The notes: generated by a model from the letters alone, not told the origin. A DNA stretch of 64,000 nucleotides from Micromonospora avicenniae (GCF_900156065.1 NZ_FTNF01000002.1:372001-436000), one strand, 5' to 3'. Counted from the stretch's first letter, positions 7,687-16,358 are shown. Numbers and translations: made by a program.

Positions 7687-9492
7687 GTGCGCGAGTTCTC
7701 CGTCCCGCCGATCGTCACCGTCGGCGACTCCGCCAACCTCACCGACCCCGTCTGGGACAACGCGGAGATCGCGCCCGACACCGTGCAGTTCGTCCGGCCC
7801 ACCGGGGCCGGCGACGGACCGGCCTGGACCGACGTCACCTGCCTGCAGTTCCGCGACGAGGTCGCCGCCGTGGCCCGGGGCCTGGTCGCGGCCGGCGTAC
7901 AGCCCGGTGACCGGGTCGGGCTCATGAGCCACACCCGCTACGAGTGGACCCTCGTCGACTACGCGATCTGGGCCGCGGGCGGCGTCACGGTGCCGATCTA
8001 CGAGACGTCCAGCGCCGAGCAGGCCGCCTGGATCCTCGCCGACTCCGGCGCCGTGGCCTGCGTGGTCGAGACCAACGCCCACGCCACCCTGCTCGCCGGC
8101 GTCCGCGATCGCCTTCCGGACCTCGGCAACGTCTGGCAGATCGACCTCGGCGCGGTGGACGATCTGGTCGCCGCGGGCGCGTCGGTCGACCCGGCGGAGA
8201 TCGACCGGCGCCGCGCGGCGTGCCGCGCCGGCGACGTGGCCACGATCATCTACACCAGCGGCACCACCGGCCGCCCCAAGGGCTGCGTCATCACGCACCG
8301 GAACATGTACGCCGACATCGCCAACGCGGTGCCCGTGCTGCCGAACCTGTTCAACCCGGGCGCCTCCACGCTGCTCTTCCTCCCCCTGGCGCACGCCTTC
8401 GCCCGGCTCATCCAGGTCGGCGTGGTGCACGCCCGGGCCACGATGCGGCACTGCGGCGACCCGAAGAACCTGGTCGCGGAGCTGCAGGAGTTCCGCCCCA
8501 CCTTCCTGCTCTCCGTTCCCCGCGTCTTCGAGAAGGTCTACAACGCGGCCCAGCAGAAGGCCGAGGCCGACGGGAAGGGCGGCATCTTCGCCCGCGCCGA
8601 GCGGGTGGCCATCGCGTACAGCGAGGCGTTGGAGTCCCCCGGCGGACCGGGCTTCGGGCTGCGGGCCCAGCACGCGCTCTTCGATCGGCTGGTCTACCGC
8701 AAGCTGCGCGCGGCCCTCGGCGGCCGGTGCCGGGACGCCATCTCCGGCGGCGCCCCGCTCGGCGCCCGGCTGGGCCACTTCTTCCGGGGCATCGGGGTGA
8801 CGGTGCTGGAGGGGTACGGGTTGACCGAGACGGCGCCTGCCGCCGCCGCGAACCTGTCCTCGGCCACCCGGATCGGCACGGTCGGCCGGCCGCTGCCCGG
8901 CGTGAGCATCCGCATCGAGGACGACGGCGAGATCCTCATCGCCGGCGAGCTGGTCTTCGACGGGTACTGGCGCAATCAGGAGGCGACCGCCGAGGTGCTC
9001 GCCGACGGCTGGTTCCGCACGGGCGACCTGGGCCGGCTCGACAACGACGGCTACCTCAGCATCACCGGCCGGAAGAAGGAGATCATCGTGACGGCCGGCG
9101 GCAAGAACGTCGCCCCGGCCGTGCTGGAGGACCAGGTCCGGGCACACCCGCTGGTCAGCCAGTGTCTGGTCGTCGGCGACCAGAAGCCGTTCATCGCGGC
9201 GCTCGTCACCCTCGACGAGGAGGCGCTGCCGCGGTGGCTCGAGTCGGCCGGACTGCCCGCCGACACGCCGGTGGCCGAACTGCGCGAGCACGAGGGGCTG
9301 CGCGCCGAGATCCAGAAGGCCGTCGACGCCGCCAACGCCACGGTCTCGAGGGCCGAGTCCATCAAGGTGTTCCGGATCCTCCCCCGCGACTTCACCGAGG
9401 CGACCGGCGAGTTGACCCCGTCGCTCAAGGTCAAGCGCCAGGTCGTGCACAAGACGTACGCGGCGGAGATCGCCGAGATCTACCAAGGCTGA
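7687..9492 (+). CDS. Long-chain fatty acid--CoA ligase (FadD15-like)
   Basis: This enzyme activates fatty acids with ATP and CoA through an acyl-adenylate. Of its 601 residues, the AMP-binding motif IIYTSGTTGRPKG is near residue 188. GYGLTET is near 376, TGDLG near 450, and GRKKEIIVTAGGKN near 460 with the family's C-terminal Lys region after it. Length and motif spacing fit bacterial long-chain ligases. Start GTG 7687 has GAGGGAG 8 nt upstream; a GTG at 7642 is in frame but has no RBS. The dyad just upstream may control this gene and the divergent SRPBCC gene. The preceding gene in M. tuberculosis synteny is fadD15 (Rv2187, from memory). It ends 14 bp before the histidine kinase start. Confidence 0.95.
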   Translation: MREFSVPPIVTVGDSANLTDPVWDNAEIAPDTVQFVRPTGAGDGPAWTDVTCLQFRDEVAAVARGLVAAGVQPGDRVGLMSHTRYEWTLVDYAIWAAGGVTVPIYETSSAEQAAWILADSGAVACVVETNAHATLLAGVRDRLPDLGNVWQIDLGAVDDLVAAGASVDPAEIDRRRAACRAGDVATIIYTSGTTGRPKGCVITHRNMYADIANAVPVLPNLFNPGASTLLFLPLAHAFARLIQVGVVHARATMRHCGDPKNLVAELQEFRPTFLLSVPRVFEKVYNAAQQKAEADGKGGIFARAERVAIAYSEALESPGGPGFGLRAQHALFDRLVYRKLRAALGGRCRDAISGGAPLGARLGHFFRGIGVTVLEGYGLTETAPAAAANLSSATRIGTVGRPLPGVSIRIEDDGEILIAGELVFDGYWRNQEATAEVLADGWFRTGDLGRLDNDGYLSITGRKKEIIVTAGGKNVAPAVLEDQVRAHPLVSQCLVVGDQKPFIAALVTLDEEALPRWLESAGLPADTPVAELREHEGLRAEIQKAVDAANATVSRAESIKVFRILPRDFTEATGELTPSLKVKRQVVHKTYAAEIAEIYQG

Positions 9493-9493
9493 C

Positions 9494-9499
9494 TACCAT
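9494..9499 (+). promoter_or_regulatory. -10 element TACCAT, leaderless promoter of the histidine kinase
   Basis: TACCAT ends 7 nt before GTG 9507 and begins just after the stop codon of the acyl-CoA ligase. There is no Shine-Dalgarno between them. A leaderless transcript for the kinase-regulator pair is likely. Confidence 0.5.
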
Positions 9500-9506
9500 C
9501 CGTCAC

Positions 9507-11195
9507 GTGCCCGCCTCGACAACCGCCGCCCGACCTCACCCCCTCGCCGCCGCCGCGCGCCTGGTGATGCTGGCGCTGGTCGCCGTGCTGACCCTCTTCG
9601 CCACCCGCGAGCTGGTCCAACTCTGGTGGATCGCGCTGCTCGCCGTGGCCGGGCTGCCCGCCCTGCTGGCTCCGCAGCACCGGGTGATCGCCCCGCTCAG
9701 CCGGGTGGCGGAGGTGGTGGTGCTGGGGCTGGCCGCCAGCCACGTGGCGGCGGTGGCCCTGGTGGGCGGGTCGATCCACGGCCTCGGGGCGTCCGCGGTG
9801 CTGCCGTACCTCGCGGTGCCGGTGACCGTCACCGCGCTGCGCCGCCGGTTCCGGGAGGGCGCCGCGCTGCTCGCGGTGGCCGCCGCCGCCCTGCTGGTCA
9901 GCGGCGTGCTCACCGAGGTCGACGGGGAACGGCAGATCACCCAGCCGGGCTACCTGGCCGTCTGCGTGCAGTGGCTGATCCTCGCGGTGCTCGGGCTCTA
10001 CGCCGCGCACACCCTGCACCGCGTGATGCAGGCACGCGGTGACGGCAAGCCGCAGCCGTACGCCGAGGCGACCCGCCTGCTCACCCAGCTGCGTACGGTG
10101 GCCCGGCAGCTGCCCGGCGCGACCCTGGACCCCGGCGGGATCTCCGAGCATCTGCTCGAGGAGCTGCGCAACGTGGCGCCGGGCGACCGGGCGGCCGTGC
10201 TCTCGGCCAGCGGCGGGGGGCGGCTCGTGGTGCTCGCCCAGGTCGGGGTGGACCGGGTCGACTGGGAGACCACGCTCGACGCGGACTCGGCGATCGCCGA
10301 CGCCTGGGCCAGCCAGCAGCCGCAGACCGCAGGCCGGTCGCAGGCCCGGTCGCACCCGGGCGGCGACGTCTCCGCGCTGATCGTGCCGCTGGTCGCCGGC
10401 GTCCGTACCGTCGGCCTGGTGGTGCTGGAGGCCGACGCAGCGCACGCCTACCCGTCGCCGGTGGTGTCCCGGGTGACCGCCCTGACCGGCCCGGCCGCGC
10501 TGCGGCTGGAGGCGGCGCTGCTCTTCGACGAGGTCCGCTCGCTGGCCACCAACGAGGAGCGGCAGCGCCTGGCCAGGGAGATCCACGACGGTGTCGCCCA
10601 GGAGCTGGTGATGGTCGGCTACGGCATCGACAACGCCCTGGCCACCGTCCACGAGGACGCGGACGAGACCGCCGAGGCGCTGCGTACGCTGCGCGGTGAG
10701 GTGACCCGGGTGATCACCGAGCTGCGGCTGAGCCTGTTCGAGCTGCGCAGCGAGGTGGACCGGCACGGCGGACTGGCCGCCGCGATCGCCGAGTACGCCC
10801 GCACCGTCGGCGCGTCCGCCGGCCTGCGGGTGCACCTGTCGCTGGACGAGTCGACGGCCCGGCTGCCCGCCGCCACGGAGGCGGAGCTGCTCCGTATCGC
10901 GCAGGAGGCGGTGACCAACGCCCGCAAGCACGCCGGGGCGTCCAACCTCTGGGTCACGTGCGAGGTCGACCCGCCGTACGCGCAGATCGAAGTGTCGGAT
11001 GACGGTCAGGGGATCGCTGACCAGCGGCCCGACGGGCGGTACGGTCTTGCGATCATGGCCGAGAGGGCGGAACGTATCCGGGGCCGGTTGGAGATTCGGC
11101 CACGGCGACCGAGCGGCACGACCGTGGCGGTGGTTCTCGGCACCTCGCCCCGGCGCGATAACGTGCGCGGTAGCGCAGCAGCAGAAGGGGAGTAA
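9507..11195 (+). CDS. macS: MacS-like membrane sensor histidine kinase (NarL/DegS type)
   Basis: This 562-residue kinase starts with about six predicted membrane helices (residues ~10-165), followed by a GAF-like segment (~190-340). The HisKA_3 dimerisation domain carries the phospho-His in RLAREIHDGVAQE near residue 358. The ATPase domain has NARKHA (N box), DDGQGI near 498 and a GRYGLAIMAER lid. It should autophosphorylate and pass phosphate to the response regulator encoded 7 bp downstream. In Streptomyces the MacRS pair lies in the same neighbourhood as glkA (from memory), which supports the name. The signal sensed is unknown. Upstream in-frame sequence back to 7944 is a shadow of the ligase gene and was excluded. 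Confidence 0.9.
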   Translation: MPASTTAARPHPLAAAARLVMLALVAVLTLFATRELVQLWWIALLAVAGLPALLAPQHRVIAPLSRVAEVVVLGLAASHVAAVALVGGSIHGLGASAVLPYLAVPVTVTALRRRFREGAALLAVAAAALLVSGVLTEVDGERQITQPGYLAVCVQWLILAVLGLYAAHTLHRVMQARGDGKPQPYAEATRLLTQLRTVARQLPGATLDPGGISEHLLEELRNVAPGDRAAVLSASGGGRLVVLAQVGVDRVDWETTLDADSAIADAWASQQPQTAGRSQARSHPGGDVSALIVPLVAGVRTVGLVVLEADAAHAYPSPVVSRVTALTGPAALRLEAALLFDEVRSLATNEERQRLAREIHDGVAQELVMVGYGIDNALATVHEDADETAEALRTLRGEVTRVITELRLSLFELRSEVDRHGGLAAAIAEYARTVGASAGLRVHLSLDESTARLPAATEAELLRIAQEAVTNARKHAGASNLWVTCEVDPPYAQIEVSDDGQGIADQRPDGRYGLAIMAERAERIRGRLEIRPRRPSGTTVAVVLGTSPRRDNVRGSAAAEGE

Positions 11196-11202
11196 CCCGA
11201 GG

Positions 11203-11871
11203 ATGACCACAAGCCCGACACCGGCCGCCCGTACCAAGGTCCTTCTGGTCGATGATCACGACCTGATTCGGAAGGGTCTGCGGCACGCCTTCGAGCGGGA
11301 CCGGCAGTTCGAGGTCGTCGGCGAGGCCGCCACGGCGGCGGAGGGTGTCCGCCAGGCGGGGGCGCTGCAGCCGGACGTGGTGATCATGGATCTCCGGTTG
11401 CCCGACGGCAGTGGCCTGGAGGCGACCCGGGCGCTTCGCAAGTCCAGCGCCTCCATGGGCATCGTGGTGCTGACCATGTACGCCGGCGACGACCAGCTCT
11501 TCGGCGCCCTGGAGGCCGGCGCCTCCGCCTTCGTGCCGAAGACCGCGCCGGCCGACGAGGTGGTGGCCGCCGCCCGGCATGCCGCCTCCTCGCCCAGCGC
11601 GTTCACCGCGGCCGACCTGGCCGAGGCGATGAAGCGCCGGCTGGCCCCCTCCGGCCCGCAGCTCTCTCCTCGTGAGGGCCAGGTGCTGCGGCTGCTCGCC
11701 GACGGCATGAGCGTCGCGGGCATCGCGAAGCAGCTCTTCGTCAGCGAGTCCACCGCCAAGACCCACATCTCGAAGCTCTACGAGAAGCTGGGTGCGGCCA
11801 ACCGGGCGCAGGCGCTGATGACGGCGCTGCGGCTGGGCCTGCTCGAGGCCCCGGACGCGCCCAAGTTCTGA
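11203..11871 (+). CDS. macR: MacR-like response regulator, NarL/FixJ family
   Basis: This 222-residue DNA-binding regulator is paired with the preceding kinase. The receiver domain (residues ~8-125) has the acidic pair in VLLVDDHDL, the phospho-acceptor Asp near residue 62 in VIMDLRLPDG, a Thr in VVLTMY and the conserved Lys in FVPKTAP. The C-terminal LuxR-type HTH (about 155-215) shows LSPREGQVLRLLADGMSVAG and SESTAKTHISKLYEKLG. Start ATG 11203 was chosen because the receiver begins shortly after it and GAGG precedes it; the frame is open further upstream inside the kinase gene. A strong hairpin follows the stop. Confidence 0.93.
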   Translation: MTTSPTPAARTKVLLVDDHDLIRKGLRHAFERDRQFEVVGEAATAAEGVRQAGALQPDVVIMDLRLPDGSGLEATRALRKSSASMGIVVLTMYAGDDQLFGALEAGASAFVPKTAPADEVVAAARHAASSPSAFTAADLAEAMKRRLAPSGPQLSPREGQVLRLLADGMSVAGIAKQLFVSESTAKTHISKLYEKLGAANRAQALMTALRLGLLEAPDAPKF

Positions 11872-11912
11872 TAGTCGCGCCGCCACCGGCGGCACGTCTC
11901 GGGACGCCCTGG

Positions 11913-11942
11913 ATCCGCGCCGGCCGGACCGCCGGCGCGGAT
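11913..11942 (+). terminator. Hairpin downstream of macR
   Basis: A perfect 12-bp inverted repeat ATCCGCGCCGGC / GCCGGCGCGGAT with a 6-nt loop begins 41 bp after the response regulator stop. There is no T-run, which is common for actinobacterial terminators. Confidence 0.55.
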
Positions 11943-12089
11943 CTCTCGTATCGACCGGCGTCGCCTGCCGAAGTGGTGGCCGAGGCGTGCCGCGAGGCGG
12001 AACTGCGGGCGATCGGCTGCGACGCCGGCCAGGGGTGGCACTTCGGGCGTCCCGCGCCGGCGGAGCGGATCCTGGAACGCGTCGGCTGA
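11943..12089 (+). pseudogene. Remnant of the C-terminus of an EAL-domain (c-di-GMP phosphodiesterase) gene
   Basis: The frame ending at TGA 12087-12089 reads EVVAEACREAELRAIGCDAG followed by QGWHFGRPAPAE, a close match to the last ~35 residues of EAL domains (AEGVE...LGCDxxQGxxFxRPxPAE). The usual GVET segment is shortened, there is no start codon, and nothing upstream encodes the rest of an EAL domain. It is therefore a decayed fragment. It lies between the macR hairpin and the tetR operators. Confidence 0.6.
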
Positions 12090-12095
12090 CCAGTC

Positions 12096-12134
12096 GTAGA
12101 CATTGTCTACGCCCACCTGGTAGACAGTGTCCAT
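12096..12134. promoter_or_regulatory. Two tandem operator-like palindromes at the tetR start
   Basis: A perfect 15-bp palindrome GTAGACATTGTCTAC occupies 12096-12110. An imperfect copy, GTAGACA-G-TGTCCAT, occupies 12120-12134 and overlaps the tetR ATG. Their centres are 24 bp apart. This arrangement is typical of autoregulation by a TetR-family dimer. Confidence 0.6.
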
Positions 12135-12717
12135 GTCGGATTCGGAGCCGGACGTCCGCACGCGGCTGGTCGCTGCCGGGGTGGACCTGGTGCGCGACGA
12201 GGGACACGGGGCGGTCTCCCTGCGGGACATCGCCCGCCGAGCCGGTGTCTCGCACGGTGCGCCGCGACGCTACTTCCCCACCCATCTCGACCTGCTCTCG
12301 GCGATCGCCCGGCAGGGGTACGCCGACCTCGGCGACCGGATCGCCGCGATCGTGCGCGGCGCCGGACCGGACCCCCGCGAACGCCTCCTCGCCCTCGGCC
12401 GGGCCTACCTCGACTACGCCGCCGCGCAGCGCGGCATGTTCGAGCTGATGTTCCGCCACGACCTGCTGAACAGCGGCCGGCTCGGGCTACGCGACACCAG
12501 CCTGCCGCTGTTCACCCTGCTGGTCGACCTCGTCGCGCAGACACGGCGGCCGACCGACGCCGAAGCCACCGTCCTCGCCGGCGCGCTCTGGGCCAACCTG
12601 CACGGCCTCGCGCAGCTCTGGGCCTGGGGAAGCCTCCAACTCGCGACCGGTGCCACTGACGACGACGCGCTGCTGCGGGCCACGCTCGACGCGCACCTCG
12701 GCCCCGCCACCGCCTGA
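12133..12717 (+). CDS. TetR-family transcriptional regulator
   Basis: This 194-residue regulator has an N-terminal HTH (residues ~8-54: DIARRAGVSHGAPRRYFPTHLDLLSAIA) and an all-helical ligand-binding domain. It contains no enzyme motif. The start is taken as ATG 12133; a GTG at 12127 is also in frame. Two palindromic sites lie immediately upstream, the second covering the start codon, so it probably represses itself. The acyltransferase gene begins 27 bp downstream with its own RBS and is likely in the same transcript. The regulator may therefore respond to a lipid or a toxic small molecule; that is inference. Confidence 0.92.
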   Translation: MSDSEPDVRTRLVAAGVDLVRDEGHGAVSLRDIARRAGVSHGAPRRYFPTHLDLLSAIARQGYADLGDRIAAIVRGAGPDPRERLLALGRAYLDYAAAQRGMFELMFRHDLLNSGRLGLRDTSLPLFTLLVDLVAQTRRPTDAEATVLAGALWANLHGLAQLWAWGSLQLATGATDDDALLRATLDAHLGPATA

Positions 12718-12744
12718 CCCGCCCCGCAGCCGATCGGAGGAACC

Positions 12745-13416
12745 GTGCCCCTGCTCTACGACCTCGGCAAGCTGACCGTCGGAAACGCCCTGCGGCTCGG
12801 CTGGCAGCCACGGGTGGAGGGGCTCGTGCACGTGCCCCGCCACGGCGGCGCCATCCTCGCCGGCAACCACCTCTCCGTCGCCGACGAGCTCTTCCTGGCC
12901 GCTGTCACGCCCCGCCGTATCGCCTTCTGGGCCAAGTCGGAGTACTTCTCCGGCGGCGGTCTCCGCGGCTGGCTCAGCCGCCGCCTCGTCGGCGGCATGG
13001 GTGCCATCGCGGTCGAACGCGCCGGTGGCCGGGCGGTGCTCACCGCGTTCGACGCCGCCGTGCCCGTGCTCCGCGCCGGCGGTCTCGTCGCCGTCTACCC
13101 GGAGGGCACCCGCTCCCCCGACGGACGGCTGCATCGCGGCCGTACCGGCGTGGTGCGGCTGGCCCGGGACGCCGAGGTGCCGATCATCCCGGTCGGTGTC
13201 CTCGGCACCGCGGAGGTGCTGCCGATCGACGCGCGGCTGCCCCGCCGGCACCCGGTGACGCTACGGTTCGGTCCACCGATCCCGGTGGCCGGGCGCATCC
13301 ACGGGCCACGCGACATCCGGACGCTCACCGACGAGGTGATGGCGGCGATCCAGCAGCTGACCGGCCAGGAGTACGTGCCCCGGTACGCCCCGAAGCGGGA
13401 GAAGCTGGCCGCCTGA
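12745..13416 (+). CDS. 1-acyl-sn-glycerol-3-phosphate acyltransferase family (PlsC-like)
   Basis: This 223-residue membrane-associated acyltransferase of the PlsC superfamily probably transfers an acyl chain to a lysophospholipid or related glycolipid. The catalytic H-x4-D motif is NHLSVADE (His near residue 42). The phosphate-binding Arg region FWAKSEYF and the PEGTRS motif (near residue 118) are both present, and VPIIPVGV gives the fourth block. The start is GTG 12745 with GGAGG upstream. Homologues sit near pimB in mycobacteria (Rv2182c, from memory), where a role in envelope lipid synthesis is plausible. It converges on pimB, 44 bp away. Confidence 0.9.
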   Translation: MPLLYDLGKLTVGNALRLGWQPRVEGLVHVPRHGGAILAGNHLSVADELFLAAVTPRRIAFWAKSEYFSGGGLRGWLSRRLVGGMGAIAVERAGGRAVLTAFDAAVPVLRAGGLVAVYPEGTRSPDGRLHRGRTGVVRLARDAEVPIIPVGVLGTAEVLPIDARLPRRHPVTLRFGPPIPVAGRIHGPRDIRTLTDEVMAAIQQLTGQEYVPRYAPKREKLAA

Positions 13417-13460
13417 GCGCCTGCGGTCGGTGGCCCGGCCCGGCAGGTGCGGGTCGCCGG

Positions 13461-14585
13461 TCAACCGGCGAGCAGGGCGGCCATCCGCTGGGCCTGGGTC
13501 TCCCAGCGCCACTCCTGCTCCACCCAGGCCCGACCGGCGGCACCGAACTGGCGGGCCAGGTCCCGGTCGGCGAGCAGCCGGGAGACCCGATCGGCGAGCT
13601 GGGCGACGTCACGGCCGTTCACCACGTACCCGGTCTCCCCCTCGCGCACCGCGTCCGGCGCGCCACCGGAGTCGCCGGCCACCACCGGCAGGCCGGTCGC
13701 GGACGCCTCCAGGTAGACGATGCCGAGGCCCTCCACGTCCAGCCCGCGGTTGCGGGTGCGGCACGGCATCGCGTAGACGTCGCCGGCCGCGTAGTGCGCG
13801 GGCAGTTCGGCCGCGGGCACCGACCCGGTGAAGACCACGTCCCGGTCCACACCGACCTGGCGGGCCAGCTTCTCGAGCGCGGCCCGGTACGGCCCACCAC
13901 CGACCACCAGCAGAGCGGCGTCGGGGACCCGGCGAATGATCTCCGGCATGGCCCGGATGAGCATGTCCTGGCCCTTACGCGGAACCAGCCGGGACACGCA
14001 GACCACGACCGGCCGGTCGGAGAGCCCGAGCCGGGCCCGCACCGGCTCGCCGTCGACATCCGGGTGGTACGTGTCGACGTCCACCCCCGGCGCGAGCCGG
14101 TGCAGCTCGGTGAGCCCGGTCAACGCCCGCGCCAGCCGGACCCGGGTGTACTCGCCGAGGTACGTGGTCACGTCGACGCCCCGCCCGATGCGACGCAGCG
14201 CGGCGCGGGCGCCGGGCAGCGCGGCCCAGCCGATCTCGTGCCCGTGCGTCTGCGCCACCGCTCGGCGGATGCCCGCCCGGCGCCGTAGTCCGCCTGCGAG
14301 CAGCCCGAGCGGGGCCGCCGCGCCGAACCACACCGTGTCGCAGTCGTACGCCCGGGCGAGCCGCGCGGCCCGCCGCGCCACCAGCGGGGTGGGCAGCAGC
14401 ACCCGGGTCCGTTCCCGGATCACCTCGAACGGCTGATCGGCGTCGAACTTCTCCGCCCCCCGCCAGGTGGACGCGTAGACCACCACCGAGCCGGTGGGCT
14501 GGCGCACCGCGAGGTTGTGCACGAAGGACTGGATCCCACCGGGGCGGGGCGGGAAGTCGTTCGTCACCAACAACGTCCGGCTCAT
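13461..14585 (-). CDS. pimB: GDP-mannose-dependent phosphatidylinositol monomannoside mannosyltransferase (PimB, GT4)
   Basis: This 374-residue GT4 glycosyltransferase adds the second mannose to phosphatidylinositol monomannoside at the inner membrane face during PIM synthesis. It aligns closely from memory with mycobacterial PimB (Rv2188c): LLVTNDFPPRPGGIQSFVHN at the start, DTVWFGAAAPLGLL, THGHEIGW, VVCVSRLVPRKGQDML and GLDVEGLGIVYLEA with the nucleotide-binding Glu, then SGGAPDAV and EWRWET at the end. ATG 14585 overlaps the stop of the M48 protease gene by 4 nt (ATGA), so the two are translationally coupled. The start is fixed by the family's MSR-LLVTNDFPP opening. Confidence 0.94.
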   Translation of the reverse strand: MSRTLLVTNDFPPRPGGIQSFVHNLAVRQPTGSVVVYASTWRGAEKFDADQPFEVIRERTRVLLPTPLVARRAARLARAYDCDTVWFGAAAPLGLLAGGLRRRAGIRRAVAQTHGHEIGWAALPGARAALRRIGRGVDVTTYLGEYTRVRLARALTGLTELHRLAPGVDVDTYHPDVDGEPVRARLGLSDRPVVVCVSRLVPRKGQDMLIRAMPEIIRRVPDAALLVVGGGPYRAALEKLARQVGVDRDVVFTGSVPAAELPAHYAAGDVYAMPCRTRNRGLDVEGLGIVYLEASATGLPVVAGDSGGAPDAVREGETGYVVNGRDVAQLADRVSRLLADRDLARQFGAAGRAWVEQEWRWETQAQRMAALLAG

Positions 14586-15841
14586 CTGCCGGCCTCCCTG
14601 GCGTAGGCGCGGGCGGCGGCCATCCGCTCGACGGTGGACGGGTGGGTGGCGGAGTACAGGTACTCCCAGCGCGGCGGATCGGGGTCGGCCAGGTTGACGG
14701 TGGCCAGCCGGCGCTGCATGGACTCGAAGGCGGCCGGGTCCTCGGTGAGCGCGAGCGCGTGCGCGTCGGCACGTGCCTCGACCCGCCGGGAGATCAACGC
14801 CTGGATCGGCGTCGCGACCAGCCCGACGACCGTCACCAAGGCCACCAACAGCGGGAACGCGCGCGGCTGGGCGACCGAGTCGACGCCGGCCAACCTCAGC
14901 AGTGGCGCCCACGAGCCGATCAGGTAGAGCGCGACCACCGCCGCGGCGGCGCCGAGCGCGCCGGTCAGCGTGCCCACCGTGACGTCGCGGTCGCGGGCGT
15001 GCCCCAACTCGTGCGCGACGACTGCGGTCACCTCCTCCGGTGGGGCCTCGCGCAGCAGGGTGTCGTAGACGACCACGCGTCGGGTCGGCCCGATACCCGA
15101 GACGTACGCGTTGACCGCCCGCGTCCGGCGGGACGCGTCGGCGACCAGGACGTCGCGCACCGGCACCCCGTCGCGCGCCGCCAGCGCGATCAGCTCGGTA
15201 CGCAGCGGGCCCTGCTCCATCGGGGTGAACCGGTTGAACACCGGTTCAACCAGCACCGGCAGGACGAAGGAGAGCAGCACCACCAGGCCGGCCGCCCCGG
15301 CCGCGCCGAACGCCCACCACCAGCGCGGGGCGAGCCGGATGACCGCGTAGAAGCCGAGCAGCGCCACCGCGCCGACCACCGCGCTCACCGCGTACGACTT
15401 GAGTAGGTCGATCACCCAGCCACCCCAGCCGTTGGTGCTCAGCCCGTAGCGGGTGAGCACGGCCTGCCGCCAGGCGGAGAACGGCAGGGTGACCAGGTCG
15501 GCGATGAGCACCACGGCGAGACCGCCGAGCACGGCCTGGGCGATCCAGTGCCCGCCGAAGGGGCGCCCGGCCAGCTCGATCAACCGGCTGCCCAGCGGGG
15601 TCAGTCCGAGGGCGAGGGCGATCAGCAGGCCCACGGCGATGCTCGCGTAACCCCCCGGGCGCAGCGCGGCCCGGAACTCGCGCCCGTGGGCCACCTGGTC
15701 GGCCGGCAGGGCGCGCAACGCGGCGAGCTGGTCGGCGCGGGGTGCCGGTGGGCGGTTCCAGGGGATCAGCAGGGCGGTGGTGACCACCAGCGCGAGGGCC
15801 AGCCCGGCCAGCGCCAGCAGCGCCCAGCCGCGCGGGCTCAT
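14582..15841 (-). CDS. M48-family membrane zinc metalloprotease (Ste24/CAAX protease-like)
   Basis: This 419-residue protein has an N-terminal membrane anchor and at least four further predicted helices. The zinc motif HELGH is near residues 275-279 (AVVAHELGHARD), and a downstream Glu lies in EARADAHALAL as third ligand. FNRFTPMEQGPLR and KxxDASRRTRAVNAYVSG fit the M48A (Ste24/CAAX prenyl endopeptidase) subgroup. The active site probably faces the cytosol or the membrane interior. CAAX substrates are not expected in bacteria, so quality control of membrane proteins is the usual assumption. It is translationally coupled to pimB downstream; there is no clear RBS before ATG 15841. Confidence 0.92.
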   Translation of the reverse strand: MSPRGWALLALAGLALALVVTTALLIPWNRPPAPRADQLAALRALPADQVAHGREFRAALRPGGYASIAVGLLIALALGLTPLGSRLIELAGRPFGGHWIAQAVLGGLAVVLIADLVTLPFSAWRQAVLTRYGLSTNGWGGWVIDLLKSYAVSAVVGAVALLGFYAVIRLAPRWWWAFGAAGAAGLVVLLSFVLPVLVEPVFNRFTPMEQGPLRTELIALAARDGVPVRDVLVADASRRTRAVNAYVSGIGPTRRVVVYDTLLREAPPEEVTAVVAHELGHARDRDVTVGTLTGALGAAAAVVALYLIGSWAPLLRLAGVDSVAQPRAFPLLVALVTVVGLVATPIQALISRRVEARADAHALALTEDPAAFESMQRRLATVNLADPDPPRWEYLYSATHPSTVERMAAARAYAREAGR

Positions 15842-16136
15842 CGCGGCACCCCGCCGCGCGGGCGCCCGTTACCGCCCCGCGATACCCGCGTCATCCCGCG
15901 CTCCTCCCGCTGTGACCGCCAATCCTAGGGCTCCCGTCCCCCACCGGGGCGGCGGTGCCCCGCCTGCTCGCGTCGAACGACCGCCGGGACGCGAGAAACG
16001 CGATCCCCGCACCGGTACGCGGCGCCACGGATCGCCTGTCGTGCCGCCGCCACCTCGATACGGCGCCCCATCGACCGCACCGGAAGCTGCCGGGGACGGG
16101 CCGGAGCCGGGCGGCGTCGACGCGCTGGAGTGGGAG
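15842..16136. other. Gene-free interval between the M48 protease and the small Cys protein
   Basis: About 295 bp without a convincing gene. Open frames here have no start with an RBS and no recognisable motif. It should contain the promoter of the M48-pimB pair on the minus strand, but I cannot place it. Confidence 0.4.
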
Positions 16137-16358
16137 TCAGGCGATTCGGCGGCGGCGCAGCGGCCGGGGCTGGGCGGCCGGCGGTCGCGGCGCGGGCAGC
16201 ACATCCACCTCGAACCCCGCCCGGACGAACATCTCGATCGCCCGGGACTCGGCCGCGCCGAGGTCGGCCGCGGTGGAACTCTCGTCGAGCAGGGCGGTCA
16301 CCAGGCAGCCGGAACAGCCGGCACCCCGGATGCGACACCGCTCGCAGTCGATGAGCAT
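16137..16358 (-). CDS. Small conserved cysteine-rich actinobacterial protein (73 aa)
   Basis: This 73-residue protein opens with MLIDCERCRIRGAGCSGCLV. Four cysteines in that stretch are spaced like a small metal site or redox centre. A helix with acidic residues follows, then a proline- and arginine-rich tail. The same MLIDCxxC pattern is familiar from short proteins in other actinobacteria, so it is probably a real gene despite its size. Start ATG 16358 has GGAGG 7 nt upstream; the longer frame from 16418 was rejected. The function is unknown. Confidence 0.72.
   Translation of the reverse strand: MLIDCERCRIRGAGCSGCLVTALLDESSTAADLGAAESRAIEMFVRAGFEVDVLPAPRPPAAQPRPLRRRRIA

Noticed and set aside
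7944..9506. Long plus-strand frame joined upstream to the histidine kinase
   Set aside because: It is the +2 frame of the acyl-CoA ligase and encodes Arg/Gly-rich nonsense; the kinase begins at 9507.
11946..12089. The EAL-like frame as an intact small gene
   Set aside because: There is no start codon with an RBS and only the very end of the domain is present, so it is listed as a remnant.
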